DNA from: Deltaproteobacteria bacterium
GTDB lineage: Bacteria; Myxococcota; UBA727; JABDBI01
Reading direction: 5' to 3'
NCBI GenBank assembly: GCA_016764955.1
Contig: JAESQZ010000056.1
Coordinates: 1-45,610, forward strand
DNA: 45,610 bases
Shown: piece by piece, positions 30,612-38,925 of the stretch
Layout of the letters: every line of letters starts with the position of its first letter
Position numbering within the stretch: the first letter of the stretch is position 1
Notes under the pieces: model-generated
Databases searched by the model: none
The model's input: only the letters and a program-made list of their open reading frames with translations
What the model was told of the DNA's origin: nothing
Position numbers and translations under genes: made by a program

Positions 30612-32816
30612 TTATTCATCAGAATCAAAAGTTATAGAGAAATCAGATTCAGAGTCTAATGAAATCTCCAGATTTGCAGTGTCATCTATTGTAGTAGATA
30701 ATTCAACTTCCTCCACTGTGATTCTAGTAGGTAAAATTCTGAGAAGTGCTGCAACCTCTACTAGATGGTTGATTTCTGATTTTAGTTTGATTCGTAATCG
30801 TGTGATTAATGAGGATTCAGATAGATGAGTGATTTCACTAACTACTTTAACGAATCCTGTAAGTTGGTTTGATGATTCTATAAAGTCTAAAATCTCTGAT
30901 TTTAGTCGTGTTAATCCCAATGATGGAATGATTGACTCTGAGATGTGGTTGATTTCTGATTTGATTTTAGCTATTCCAATTGGATTATTTGTAGATTCCA
31001 CGAAATCAAGGAGTTCATTAGATAATTTACTAAATGCACGTAATGGATTAGCAGATTCTGTCAAATCAAGGAGTTCTGATGATATTCGTCTTAACCCCAC
31101 TGATGGAATAATTGACTCTGAGATGTGGTTGATTTCTGATTTGATTCTCAGTAAACTTCTAGATACAACATTAGATTCTATTAGATGGTTAATTTCTGAT
31201 TTGATTCTAGTTAGAGTTCTAGTAATTATAGAATCTTCTGAGAAATCCAAGAATTCGTCATTCACTTTAACAAATCCTCTAAGTGGATTTGATGATTCAA
31301 TAAAATCTAAAATTTCTGATTTTAGTTTACTGAAGGATTTTACATGAATGGTATTTTCAGCTAGATGGTTGATTTCTGATTTTAATCTACTGAAAGACTT
31401 TACATGAATGGTTGATTCCACTAGGTGATTAATTTCAGCTTTTAATCTGATTAGAGTTCTAGTAGTGATTGTAGATTCAGCTAGATCAAGTAATTCATTT
31501 TTAATTCTACTAAATGATTTTAGATAATTTCTAGATTCAACAAAGTGTAACATCTCAGCTTTGATTCTAGATACTCCAATTGTGTTAAGGGATGATTCAG
31601 AAATATGATTAATTTCACTAGATATTGCAACAAATCCTTTTTGAATAACTGCGGATTCTATGAGTTGTAGAGTTTCTACTACTTTGGTTAAAACTCCATT
31701 AGCTTGTTCAGCTAAATCAAGAATTTCTGATTGAACTTTTGCAATTATTATTTTTGCAGATGATGATTCTGATAGGTCCAGTAATTCATTATTATTTTTT
31801 ACTTGTCCTGGAACATTGATTTTGGATTCTGAAATATCATTAATTTCAGATTTGATTCTAGTTAGAGTTCTAGTGATAATGGATAATTCTGTAAAGTGAA
31901 GTACTTCATTTTTAATTCTGCTAAAGGATTTTAGATAATTTGATATTTCAGATAAATCAAGGGATTCAGATTTAATTTTGATAATTAGCGTATCAACTAG
32001 TAGTTTTAGTGAAGACTCTACTACATCAAGGGACTCACTAATATTTTGAATACTTTGTCTTTGGAATAATTTTGATTCTGAAATGTCTAGTAATTCATTT
32101 GATATTGCCAATCTTGCACGATGAGCAATTGCACCCTCTAGAACAACCAAAGACTCCATAACTTGAGTTAGAGTGCCATTTGCTGATTCTGTTAGGTCTA
32201 ACAATTCGGATTTTAGCCTAGTTAAACCTCGAGCTACTACTCCACCCTCTACGAATTCTAGAATTTCATTTTTGAATCTAGTGAGTCCTAATGATGAAAC
32301 AGATGAATCTACTAAATCATTAATTTCTGATTTTATAATATTGATAACTGAAATGGATAGTTTTGATTCAGGAATTTCCACTGATTCAGATTTTAATCGT
32401 GTTAGTGTTCTTGTATGGATAGTTGATTCTACAAATTCTAAAATATTATTTCCAAATCTGCTAAATGATTTTACATAGTTTGATGATTCTACAAATTCTA
32501 AAATTTCGGATTTTAATCGAGTGCGTAATCTAGTGATAATATTTGATTCAGAAATGTCTAGAAATTCTCCTGTAATTATTCTTACTCCAAATCTTGCTAC
32601 TGCACCTTCTATAATTTCAAGGGCTTCTAAAACTGCTGTAACAACTCCGTTAGCTTGTTCTGGAAAATCTAATATTTCATTTGAGACTTTGACAAATCCC
32701 TTTTGAGATATTGCACCCACTACTATTTCTAATGATTCAAAAACTTTTGCAAGAACTCCGTTAACTTGTTCTGAAAAATCTAAGCTTTCGCTAGTTACTT
32801 TTACTATTGCTGCCAA
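30612..32816 (-). CDS. Giant 20-residue-repeat protein (about 35 units)
   Basis: 734 residues from TTG 32816. Residues about 4-690 are tandem units of mostly 20 residues with consensus (L/I)KSEI(L/N)(D/H)(F/L)xESxxxxxxx(F/L)xR, for example LKSEINHLVESTIHVKSFSR and IKSEINHISESIIPSVGLRR. Four two-unit variants have 18+19 residues (SEQVNGVLAK then an ESLEIV..GAI type). The C-terminal 45 residues are acidic and beta-like. The repeats suggest a solenoid or elongated fibre. I recall similar repeats in uncharacterised archaeal proteins, but no function. It lies between the head and tail genes and could be a fibre, a whisker or a length-determining protein. Confidence 0.75.
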   Translation of the reverse strand: MAAIVKVTSESLDFSEQVNGVLAKVFESLEIVVGAISQKGFVKVSNEILDFPEQANGVVTAVLEALEIIEGAVARFGVRIITGEFLDISESNIITRLRTRLKSEILEFVESSNYVKSFSRFGNNILEFVESTIHTRTLTRLKSESVEIPESKLSISVINIIKSEINDLVDSSVSSLGLTRFKNEILEFVEGGVVARGLTRLKSELLDLTESANGTLTQVMESLVVLEGAIAHRARLAISNELLDISESKLFQRQSIQNISESLDVVESSLKLLVDTLIIKIKSESLDLSEISNYLKSFSRIKNEVLHFTELSIITRTLTRIKSEINDISESKINVPGQVKNNNELLDLSESSSAKIIIAKVQSEILDLAEQANGVLTKVVETLQLIESAVIQKGFVAISSEINHISESSLNTIGVSRIKAEMLHFVESRNYLKSFSRIKNELLDLAESTITTRTLIRLKAEINHLVESTIHVKSFSRLKSEINHLAENTIHVKSFSKLKSEILDFIESSNPLRGFVKVNDEFLDFSEDSIITRTLTRIKSEINHLIESNVVSRSLLRIKSEINHISESIIPSVGLRRISSELLDLTESANPLRAFSKLSNELLDFVESTNNPIGIAKIKSEINHISESIIPSLGLTRLKSEILDFIESSNQLTGFVKVVSEITHLSESSLITRLRIKLKSEINHLVEVAALLRILPTRITVEEVELSTTIDDTANLEISLDSESDFSITFDSDE
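30725..32810 (-). repeat. Tandem 60-bp repeat array inside the 734-residue gene
   Basis: The protein periodicity is also visible in DNA: GACTCTGAGATGTGGTTGAT (plus strand) recurs 180 bp apart near 30932 and 31112. About 35 units of about 60 bp; most have diverged at DNA level. Confidence 0.75.
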
Positions 32817-32832
32817 GATGTATCAGAATTCA

Positions 32833-32848
32833 TTGAAGCGAACTCTGA
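32833..32848 (-). promoter_or_regulatory. Weak late-promoter-like motif
   Basis: Minus strand TCAGAGTTCGCTTCAA; V base at 32843 is 27 nt from the TTG at 32816, off the usual 32-34. Confidence 0.3.
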
Positions 32849-32855
32849 AAACATG

Positions 32856-33176
32856 TTAAAGTAAATCATTTGTAAAATCAGCATCAGAATCTGCAAAGGT
32901 TTCTCCACGTTTTAGCTTGCCTGTATTATCTAATGCAGGAGATTTGCCAATTACAAATGTTTCAGGAGGATTAACATCTGATTGTTTTTTCATAATCATT
33001 GTATAAAATTTATCAGGAATATTTTGAATCATAGTTTTGTATCTCTCAGCTTGATCATCAGTTACCATAAAATCAAAGCCTGCAGTAGGCACTACATTGT
33101 CTGCAGTCTTTTTCTGAAATAGTTTAATCTCTACTTTGGTCATTAGTCCGATTTGATCTGTAAATGTTATTTTCAT
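32856..33176 (-). CDS. Small virion-region protein, unknown
   Basis: 106 residues (MKITFTDQIGLMTKVEIKLF...). Strand-rich N-terminus, then a helical DDQAERYKTMIQNIPDKFYT and an acidic end. The start overlaps the TGA of the 32-residue ORF (ATGA). Confidence 0.55.
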   Translation of the reverse strand: MKITFTDQIGLMTKVEIKLFQKKTADNVVPTAGFDFMVTDDQAERYKTMIQNIPDKFYTMIMKKQSDVNPPETFVIGKSPALDNTGKLKRGETFADSDADFTNDLL

Positions 33177-33271
33177 TTTTTCGATAACCTCATGAAATAT
33201 TTATCAGATACATTTGAGATGTTAATTTTACGACCTAAAGTATGTCTTCCAATTTCTTTCCATCCGCTCAT
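33173..33271 (-). CDS. Tiny basic protein
   Basis: 32 residues (MSGWKEIGRHTLGRKINISN, then VSDKYFMRLSKK). Both ends overlap neighbours by ATGA, the main evidence for translation. Confidence 0.55.
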   Translation of the reverse strand: MSGWKEIGRHTLGRKINISNVSDKYFMRLSKK

Positions 33272-33621
33272 TTTTGTTTCAACTCACACAAATTTCCACA
33301 CTGACACATTCTAAGAACTATTTTCCTTCCCTTGATGATGTTTAATCTAGAGATGAATCCCTCCTTATGGATTCTTTGTGTCCCTGATGAATGACATTTT
33401 TCACATTTCCACACTGATAAATTAATGTAGAGATAGCATTTCAGGCAGTATCTTTGTAGTGGGAAATTAGGATTGTTTTGTAAATGTTGAATTATTCCAA
33501 AGTGAGTTCCATGATTACACCTTGAACAGTATCGAGGATTCATTATGTCAATTACAATGTAAGTCATACCAAGACAAACCAATGATAATAATTCCAGTAT
33601 TGTAAAATTCAGTAAATCCAA
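33268..33621 (-). CDS. Membrane-anchored zinc-ribbon protein
   Basis: 117 residues. A hydrophobic N-terminus (LLNFTILELLSLVCLGMTYIV) is followed by YCSRCNHG, YCLKCYLYINLSVWKCEKCH and MCQCGNLC, i.e. three or four Cys pairs. This architecture, a membrane helix with zinc ribbons, is unusual in a structural region. If translation starts at the internal MTYIV the anchor is lost. Function unknown. Confidence 0.6.
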   Translation of the reverse strand: MDLLNFTILELLSLVCLGMTYIVIDIMNPRYCSRCNHGTHFGIIQHLQNNPNFPLQRYCLKCYLYINLSVWKCEKCHSSGTQRIHKEGFISRLNIIKGRKIVLRMCQCGNLCELKQK

Positions 33622-33622
33622 T

Positions 33623-34102
33623 TTAATCAGTACTCAATGCTGAAATATTGGAATCTACTCCATAATCTCCTGATTGGTCGTTGATGTTATCTATTCTTGT
33701 AATGCCTGCATCTGGACTAGGAACAAACTTTGCCACCATTTCTCCACGATTAGGAGCATTTGCAGATCCTATTGTTCCACCAAGTATTCTATCTGCCATC
33801 ATTAATTTTTCTTCACCTGAAATACTACAAACATATTGAACTTCAAACTTGTCATTTGCATAAGCAAGTGGTTCATCAATAATGGTTTGAGAAACTTGTG
33901 TACCATCTCCACCTCCATTTGAGGCATTTCTTTGAGCATATACAGAATTAGAGTTGTTATTGTATCTAATCGAATGACTGATATTTCCAGAAGCAATACT
34001 ATGAATTAAAAACATGTTGAACTTTTTTGCAGTTAAATCTGTTATTTGCATTACATCACCAGCTACAGTTAAAGTAACAGTTTCATTTTTAGCCCAGCCC
34101 AT
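33623..34102 (-). CDS. Virion protein, single copy of a repeated domain
   Basis: 159 residues. YNNNSNSVYAQRNASNGGGD, then FEVQYVCSISGEEKLMMADR, TIGSANAPNRGEMVAKFVPS and NDQSGDYGVDSNISAL match two copies of the same order in the next gene. It is a beta-rich domain, probably surface exposed. Its ATG shares a base with the TAG/TAA region of the upstream gene. Role unknown; decoration or fibre. Confidence 0.55.
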   Translation of the reverse strand: MGWAKNETVTLTVAGDVMQITDLTAKKFNMFLIHSIASGNISHSIRYNNNSNSVYAQRNASNGGGDGTQVSQTIIDEPLAYANDKFEVQYVCSISGEEKLMMADRILGGTIGSANAPNRGEMVAKFVPSPDAGITRIDNINDQSGDYGVDSNISALSTD

Positions 34103-35169
34103 TAGTCAAAACCCCACACTTTACCAATTGAGCCAGCAGCAAAATCTCCTGCTTCATCGTTATAGATAATTACTCTATCTGCTTGACTTACAGCATTAGC
34201 CCATTTCCCTACAAATTCAGAACGTTGTGGAGCATTAGCTGCTCCTGCTCCGCCTTGGTCCATCCAATTCCCTGTTACAAGTTTTTCATGTGTAGCATTA
34301 TTTACAATAAAGAAATTCTGAAATTGTGGTACTATTGATGCCAAGTTCTGTGAATTAATAAAATCTAAATTTGTGTTTAGTTGTTCTGCACTATTATTTT
34401 GACTCCTTCTATTTGCATAATTAGTTCCTGTATCTTCACTTCCAGCACCCATTCTAATATTTGGTCTTGCACGTCCACCTGTTGGATTTATCCAGCATTT
34501 AACCCATAGATATTTTTTAGCTGTAAATGGTAAAGTTATTTTATCTGCAGTTGCACCTAATTCAACACTTGCTAATTCCTCCCAGGAATTATTAGTATGT
34601 ACATCTGCTGGGTCCCATCCCAGAACAACAACTTGTGAACCTGTTGCAAAATTCCCTGCGGAGACATTAGCATCTAGATAATTAACCTCATCTAAGGGGT
34701 CTACTGTATTTGCCCATTTGCCAGCAATCTCATATCGTGTTGGTGCAATTCCAGCACCTGTACCACCTCTATTAGTGACCATGTGCATATGGAGTAATTT
34801 TTCCACTGCTGCTAAATTAGATAAATAAAATACTTGGAACCACTGATCTCCTGTACCACCTAATGTATCTGTAAATATACTCGATATGCCTGTTGTAGTT
34901 CCATCAGCACCCCCATCTTGTGAAAATCTTCTTGCATAATTATTACCAATATCTGAATTAAATCTAGGAGTAGGCATAGGGTTTGTTGTATTTAGTAAAT
35001 GATGTGCCAAAATCATATAGTATCTTTTATTAGGTAAACTTGAAACGTCGATATTATCTCCTGGACTTCCTAAAGTACCTCTACCCAGTTCAACCCATCC
35101 ACCTACTGCAGAAGGTAATTGAGAAACTAGTGTTCGAATGTCTGGAGCAACCTTAACTAAATTTACCAT
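34102..35169 (-). CDS. Virion protein with two copies of the same domain
   Basis: 355 residues. Copy A (about 15-180): NNYARRFSQDGGADG, WFQVFYLSNLAAVEKLLHM, GTGAGIAPTRYEIAGKWANT, LDANVSAGNFATGSQVVVLG. Copy B (about 190-355): TNYANRRSQNNSAEQ, FQNFFIVNNATHEKLVTGN, GGAGAANAPQRSEFVGKWAN, NDEAGDFAAGSIGKVWGFD. Together with the single copy downstream this makes three domains in tandem, which suggests a trimeric or repeated surface structure. Not recognised as a named family. Late-promoter motif 34 nt upstream. Confidence 0.6.
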   Translation of the reverse strand: MVNLVKVAPDIRTLVSQLPSAVGGWVELGRGTLGSPGDNIDVSSLPNKRYYMILAHHLLNTTNPMPTPRFNSDIGNNYARRFSQDGGADGTTTGISSIFTDTLGGTGDQWFQVFYLSNLAAVEKLLHMHMVTNRGGTGAGIAPTRYEIAGKWANTVDPLDEVNYLDANVSAGNFATGSQVVVLGWDPADVHTNNSWEELASVELGATADKITLPFTAKKYLWVKCWINPTGGRARPNIRMGAGSEDTGTNYANRRSQNNSAEQLNTNLDFINSQNLASIVPQFQNFFIVNNATHEKLVTGNWMDQGGAGAANAPQRSEFVGKWANAVSQADRVIIYNDEAGDFAAGSIGKVWGFD

Positions 35170-35192
35170 GTAACATTACCTAAAAATTATAG

Positions 35193-35208
35193 AAAAAAGG
35201 AAGTATTC
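35193..35208 (-). promoter_or_regulatory. Putative late promoter motif
   Basis: Minus strand GAATACTTCCTTTTTT; V base (C) at 35203, 34 nt upstream of the ATG at 35169. Confidence 0.6.
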
Positions 35209-35412
35209 CTAGTAGTAAAGATTGGAAGGTCCTGGATGAACTGTACTATCTTGTAGTCTTTTTGATTCTAATTCTGCAGTATCTGCAGGGTCTGTAAAAT
35301 TCTCAGAGCTTAAACTAATACAAGATGTTTCAGATCTTTGTATCTTCTCCATTGGAAATTGTTTTCCCTGTAATGTATATTCTAAAAATTTAAAAAACTT
35401 TCGAACTTCCAC
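35209..35412 (-). CDS. Small virion-region protein, unknown
   Basis: 67 residues (MEVRKFFKFLEYTLQGKQFP...). Basic and helical at the start, Ser/Glu-rich in the middle, ending PGPSNLYY. The start overlaps the upstream stop. No family recognised. Confidence 0.5.
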   Translation of the reverse strand: MEVRKFFKFLEYTLQGKQFPMEKIQRSETSCISLSSENFTDPADTAELESKRLQDSTVHPGPSNLYY

Positions 35413-35762
35413 TAGTGACTCACTTTAGCTGTTTCTGGATGATCTTTTGCTTCTGCTGCTTTGTAATCTATAACATTAACAGATTCATCTTTTCTTTCCA
35501 ATGCTTCTTTAGCTTCTCTGCTTTGTGCTCTGAGTCCTTCTCTGCAATCATCACATTGATTTCTTGTGTCATTGTAGAAACTAGTTCCTTCCACTTCAGT
35601 TATGCCACAAAAAGATTTTCCACCTTTGAAGTAATGAGTTAGAGGGATTTCATATTCTCTAATGCCTCTTTGTTTCTGATCAATCTTTATTGTTTTTAAT
35701 TGAGCATTTGGAAGTTGTTTCCATCCGTCAGTATCAGAGTTGTAATTGTAGATGCGGATCAA
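35412..35762 (-). CDS. Small virion-region protein, unknown
   Basis: 116 residues. An N-terminal strand-rich part (IRIYNYNSDTDGWKQLPNAQ, EYEIPLTHYFKG), a CGI...NQCDDCREG cysteine group, then a charged helix. 2 nt after the upstream stop. Unrecognised. Confidence 0.5.
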   Translation of the reverse strand: MIRIYNYNSDTDGWKQLPNAQLKTIKIDQKQRGIREYEIPLTHYFKGGKSFCGITEVEGTSFYNDTRNQCDDCREGLRAQSREAKEALERKDESVNVIDYKAAEAKDHPETAKVSH

Positions 35763-35764
35763 TT

Positions 35765-36358
35765 TTAGACTCTCCTCATTTCGTGATTGATGAAGAACTT
35801 TAGGGTGTCAGTTGCAGTCTTGTTAAAGGGTGTGATTTGTCCATGTGTTAGTAATTTTGATGCATTAACTGGAGTTCCATTATCTAAAATTGCAAAGTTT
35901 TTGATTGTAACTCCTCCATCATTAAAGTCACCAGTTGTATAACTAGTGAGAAATGATAGAATATCCACTCCAGAGCCTGTATTATCACCATCTGCATCAT
36001 TCCTATTAGGATAAGTTGCATCATACACTTTGTTTGAGCCAGCTATTGCTTTTGCAGTATTATCGAATTGCAGCCAGGTGTCAGTTGCAGCAATTGCAGT
36101 TTGAACAGCAGGATTTGCTAGCTGCATCCTGCTTGCTGCTGGTGCAAAAAAGTCTTCATTTACTACAGGAGCTTCACTTGCTCCCTCTTGAGCATAAGCA
36201 ATTTCACCATCATTGGTGATTTGGTTCATTCCAATAATCCATTTTTTAGCAGTTGCTGTTCTCTTTTTGATCAAGTCTAGTTTGAATGATAGTGGTAAGT
36301 CAGGTCTGATGAAATATTTTAATTTCTGCATTGCTGAATATTTTGGGTCAACATGCAT
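35765..36358 (-). CDS. Virion structural protein, unknown
   Basis: 197 residues. Starts MHVDPKYSAMQKLKYFIRPD, with a helical part, then a low-complexity Ala-rich segment (EDFFAPAASRMQLANPAVQT) and a beta-rich C-terminus. Its place after connector-like genes suggests a head-tail or minor tail protein. Confidence 0.45.
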   Translation of the reverse strand: MHVDPKYSAMQKLKYFIRPDLPLSFKLDLIKKRTATAKKWIIGMNQITNDGEIAYAQEGASEAPVVNEDFFAPAASRMQLANPAVQTAIAATDTWLQFDNTAKAIAGSNKVYDATYPNRNDADGDNTGSGVDILSFLTSYTTGDFNDGGVTIKNFAILDNGTPVNASKLLTHGQITPFNKTATDTLKFFINHEMRRV

Positions 36359-36366
36359 TTGAGGTC

Positions 36367-36558
36367 CTACAAAATGATAGGATTTCTCAATAATTCCCTC
36401 TTCAGGTTTGGTGATTCTAAAACTGCAACAACGTTCCAGTTAAGGGCGTTGTACATGTTTCGTTTTATAAAATTTGGACGTTTATCATTATTTGATAGGA
36501 ATCTTTCAATTCTTGCTTGAACTGATTCTAATTCTACTATTTTTAATTGCTGTAACAT
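36367..36558 (-). CDS. Small virion-region protein, unknown
   Basis: 63 residues (MLQQLKIVELESVQARIERF...), helical N-terminus, then RNMYNALNWNVVAVLESPNL. Late-promoter motif 32 nt upstream. Unrecognised. Confidence 0.55.
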   Translation of the reverse strand: MLQQLKIVELESVQARIERFLSNNDKRPNFIKRNMYNALNWNVVAVLESPNLKRELLRNPIIL

Positions 36559-36579
36559 GAATCAGGTATTGTATCAAGT

Positions 36580-36595
36580 ATTAAGAGAATTATTC
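36580..36595 (-). promoter_or_regulatory. Putative late promoter motif
   Basis: Minus strand GAATAATTCTCTTAAT; V base (A) at 36590, 32 nt upstream of the ATG at 36558. Confidence 0.6.
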
Positions 36596-36603
36596 ACAAT
36601 AGC

Positions 36604-37032
36604 TTAGAAATCTTCAGTTACAAAGATTGAAGCTTGACTTGGAAGAACAATTTTTGCATCTCGAGGATCACTAGTTACCAGGACTGCTTTTGTTTTGTCA
36701 TTTCTCCTAGACTTTAGTTCTGTGATTATTGTTTCAATTTTCTCATCGTATAATTTCTCGTATGTCTCCATTCTTTTTAGATCCAATAATTCCTCATCAG
36801 CCCAAATGAATTTTGCATATCTTAGTGCTGCAGTTCTACAGTGAGAATAAATTGCATCTCCTCCGTCTACTGGAGTGATAATAAATGAGTTGATTGCATT
36901 GTCTAACTGTTCATTAGAACGATCAATAATTTCAATTAACTTATCATCGTGAGCTGTAATTTCATTAAGTTTTAGAGAATGTTTTAGATATGCAATAGTA
37001 AGAAATGGAGTGTAGATTTGCTCTGAAGACAT
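36604..37032 (-). CDS. Head-tail connector (adaptor)-like protein
   Basis: 142 residues, mostly helical: ITAHDDKLIEIIDRSNEQLD, CRTAALRYAKFIWADEELLD, METYEKLYDEKIETIITELK. A bundle of helices with a strand at the end, just downstream of the capsid gene, is the usual build and place of gp6/gp15-type adaptors. The late-promoter motif lies 33 nt upstream. Confidence 0.5.
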   Translation of the reverse strand: MSSEQIYTPFLTIAYLKHSLKLNEITAHDDKLIEIIDRSNEQLDNAINSFIITPVDGGDAIYSHCRTAALRYAKFIWADEELLDLKRMETYEKLYDEKIETIITELKSRRNDKTKAVLVTSDPRDAKIVLPSQASIFVTEDF

Positions 37033-37054
37033 GAATTAATTCTTGTTTGGAATA

Positions 37055-37070
37055 GTAAAAGGAACTATGA
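37055..37070 (-). promoter_or_regulatory. Putative late promoter motif
   Basis: Minus strand TCATAGTTCCTTTTAC; V base (G) at 37065, 33 nt upstream of the ATG at 37032. Confidence 0.55.
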
Positions 37071-37071
37071 T

Positions 37072-37260
37072 TTATCCTAATCCAAATTTCTTGTTTAGTT
37101 TGGCTTGTTGAACATCTAGTCTTTCATTTACTTTTTTATACAAAACTTGTTCATCATATTTCTCATAGTTGATATTATCAGTTCCAAGACTATACAGAAC
37201 AACGTCATTAAGATTCTTAGGTGATTCTAGTCGATTACGTCTTTGTCGTCTTATGCCCAT
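37072..37260 (-). CDS. Small basic protein after the capsid gene
   Basis: 62 residues (MGIRRQRRNRLESPKNLNDV...), with a basic start and a helical C-terminus. Unrecognised. Immediately downstream of the capsid gene, so perhaps a minor head component. Confidence 0.5.
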   Translation of the reverse strand: MGIRRQRRNRLESPKNLNDVVLYSLGTDNINYEKYDEQVLYKKVNERLDVQQAKLNKKFGLG

Positions 37261-37310
37261 GATTAGTAGAAATGATAAAAATAAAGTAAAATAGAGTTTG
37301 TAAAAAACCT

Positions 37311-38438
37311 CTATGGTGTGACTGGAATTGTCATTCCAAACTTTCTTGTAAGTTTGGTGATTTGTTTGTCAGTGGATAGATACTGATTAAAGTCCAACAT
37401 TTTGATGGCTTCAGCATCGTGCTCTTCGTCATAGTAACGTCTCATGATTTTTGCACCTTCTCCCTTTCTGAGAGCGTTTGGTTTGTTTACTGCGTAGATT
37501 GTATTTGCAGGGATTGAGACATCTACAATGGCAGTAACACCGTTGATTCCTGGTAATGGAACAACGCCTCCTCCAGAGAGTCTAATTGGATTCAAATCTA
37601 GTGGTCCAGATTTAGTCCAGGTATTCTCACTGAATTCAGTGAATAGTGTTGTATTCATGGCTACATGAGTGATTTTCACGTCATTGGCTTTCAAGAATGT
37701 ATTGAATAATTCATTGAGTTCTTTGGCTGCGTGATTATCTGAGTGAAGATTTCCAGAAGTTATTTTCTCAAACTTTCCTATGGCTGATTGTGAGTTTCCA
37801 ATGTCTTTTAGTGCCAAGAGTGCTTTTTGGTTTCTTTGATACTTGAAACCCCATCTCAATTGACCTAAGTCAATATCTTGAGGATTGATGATGGTTCGCA
37901 TCATGTCCTCAATTGGAGTAAAGACTTTGTCAACTAGTTTCTTGAGGTCATACTTGATTTCATCGTAGACAGTTTTGGTGGTCTTTGCGACTTCAAGTCT
38001 ATCAAGGTATCTAGCTGTTGCAGTCGTATCATAGAATGGCTCTCTGCCTTCTAACATTGATACATCACGTTCAACAAACATTTCATCTAACCAAAAGTAT
38101 TCATCTGGAACTCCTTGAGCTTCAGGGAATAGTCTAATCATTTGTAGATGAGACATGTTTGTAGAGTTTCCAATGCTTGTAGCTCCCATCAATGCTTGAG
38201 GATTGAATTGATTTGCTTCAATCTTTGCTGCAAGTGCTGAGAGTTTAGCTACTGGAATTGTTTTTCCAACAACTTTAGCATTTAGAGGAAGGCCATAAGG
38301 ATTTTTGAATTCCTTTGCTTTCATGACATATCTTCCAATCATTGCTTTTCCTTGCGGTTGTCTATCTTCAGAATGTTCTCCTGCATAGATAGCTCCGTTA
38401 GGATAGATTGTGATTGCTTCGTGGTATGAATCGTTCAA
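37311..38438 (-). CDS. Probable major capsid protein (HK97 fold)
   Basis: 375 residues from TTG 38438. It follows a protease-scaffold fusion and a decoration protein, the usual order for HK97-type heads, and its length fits. The middle is helical (LDRLEVAKTTKTVYDEIKYD; AAKELNELFNTFLK), as for the spine helix, and the C-terminal part (GINGVTAIVDVSIPANTIYA, VNKPNALRKGEG) resembles the A-domain end. No motif alone proves the fold, so the call rests on context. It has the least AT-biased codon use in the neighbourhood, as expected for an abundant protein. Confidence 0.7.
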   Translation of the reverse strand: MNDSYHEAITIYPNGAIYAGEHSEDRQPQGKAMIGRYVMKAKEFKNPYGLPLNAKVVGKTIPVAKLSALAAKIEANQFNPQALMGATSIGNSTNMSHLQMIRLFPEAQGVPDEYFWLDEMFVERDVSMLEGREPFYDTTATARYLDRLEVAKTTKTVYDEIKYDLKKLVDKVFTPIEDMMRTIINPQDIDLGQLRWGFKYQRNQKALLALKDIGNSQSAIGKFEKITSGNLHSDNHAAKELNELFNTFLKANDVKITHVAMNTTLFTEFSENTWTKSGPLDLNPIRLSGGGVVPLPGINGVTAIVDVSIPANTIYAVNKPNALRKGEGAKIMRRYYDEEHDAEAIKMLDFNQYLSTDKQITKLTRKFGMTIPVTP

Positions 38439-38440
38439 TT

Positions 38441-38923
38441 TTATGCAACTCCCACATCGATAACTACTAAGTCACCGTCTGCTGTTACTTTCTTCTCTGC
38501 TTGATCTGTGCCTTCAGAATAAATCTCAAAGATTCTTCCCAAGTGACCTTTACCGTTTGGAGAAACTCCTGCCATTACTTTGTCTGCTGTAGTGGTAGCA
38601 GTTACTGCTTTGAGGTCTACTGCTTGGCCTACTGTAAGGGAAGCATCTGCTTTTAGAATAATTCTACTTCCAACTTTTGCTACTTGGACTTTATCTGTGT
38701 CTTCTGCTATTGGTGCTGGAGCATCAGAAATGGCTTGCATTATTCCTCTTGAGAGGTCAGCTACTGAAGTAGTAGTGATTGGAGCAATGAGTCTTCCTTG
38801 TGCATCTGGAGTGTAGATTTTGCCTTTAGTAATTGCTAAGGCATCTTTGATAATTTCGGTATCAATGTTTTGGAATTGATCATAAGGTAGATCTCCTATT
38901 CCAAGTGGTTGAACTGAAGGCAT
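38441..38923 (-). CDS. Head decoration/stabilisation protein
   Basis: 160 residues, Ala/Thr/Val-rich and beta-type: ISDAPAPIAEDTDKVQVAKV, RIILKADASLTVGQAVDLKA, GHLGRIFEIYSEGTDQAEKK. This is like the capsid-decoration proteins (DUF2190-like) encoded between protease and capsid genes. It is 2 nt before the capsid gene and in its transcription unit. Confidence 0.6.
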   Translation of the reverse strand: MPSVQPLGIGDLPYDQFQNIDTEIIKDALAITKGKIYTPDAQGRLIAPITTTSVADLSRGIMQAISDAPAPIAEDTDKVQVAKVGSRIILKADASLTVGQAVDLKAVTATTTADKVMAGVSPNGKGHLGRIFEIYSEGTDQAEKKVTADGDLVVIDVGVA

Positions 38924-38925
38924 TT

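Noticed and set aside
30829..31347. 172-codon plus-strand ORF opposite the 20-residue-repeat gene
   Set aside because: It mirrors the repeat of the minus-strand gene in another frame; the periodicity keeps stop codons out by chance.
30725..32810. CRISPR array
   Set aside because: The 60-bp periodicity is in frame and encodes a protein; there are no constant direct repeats with unique spacers.
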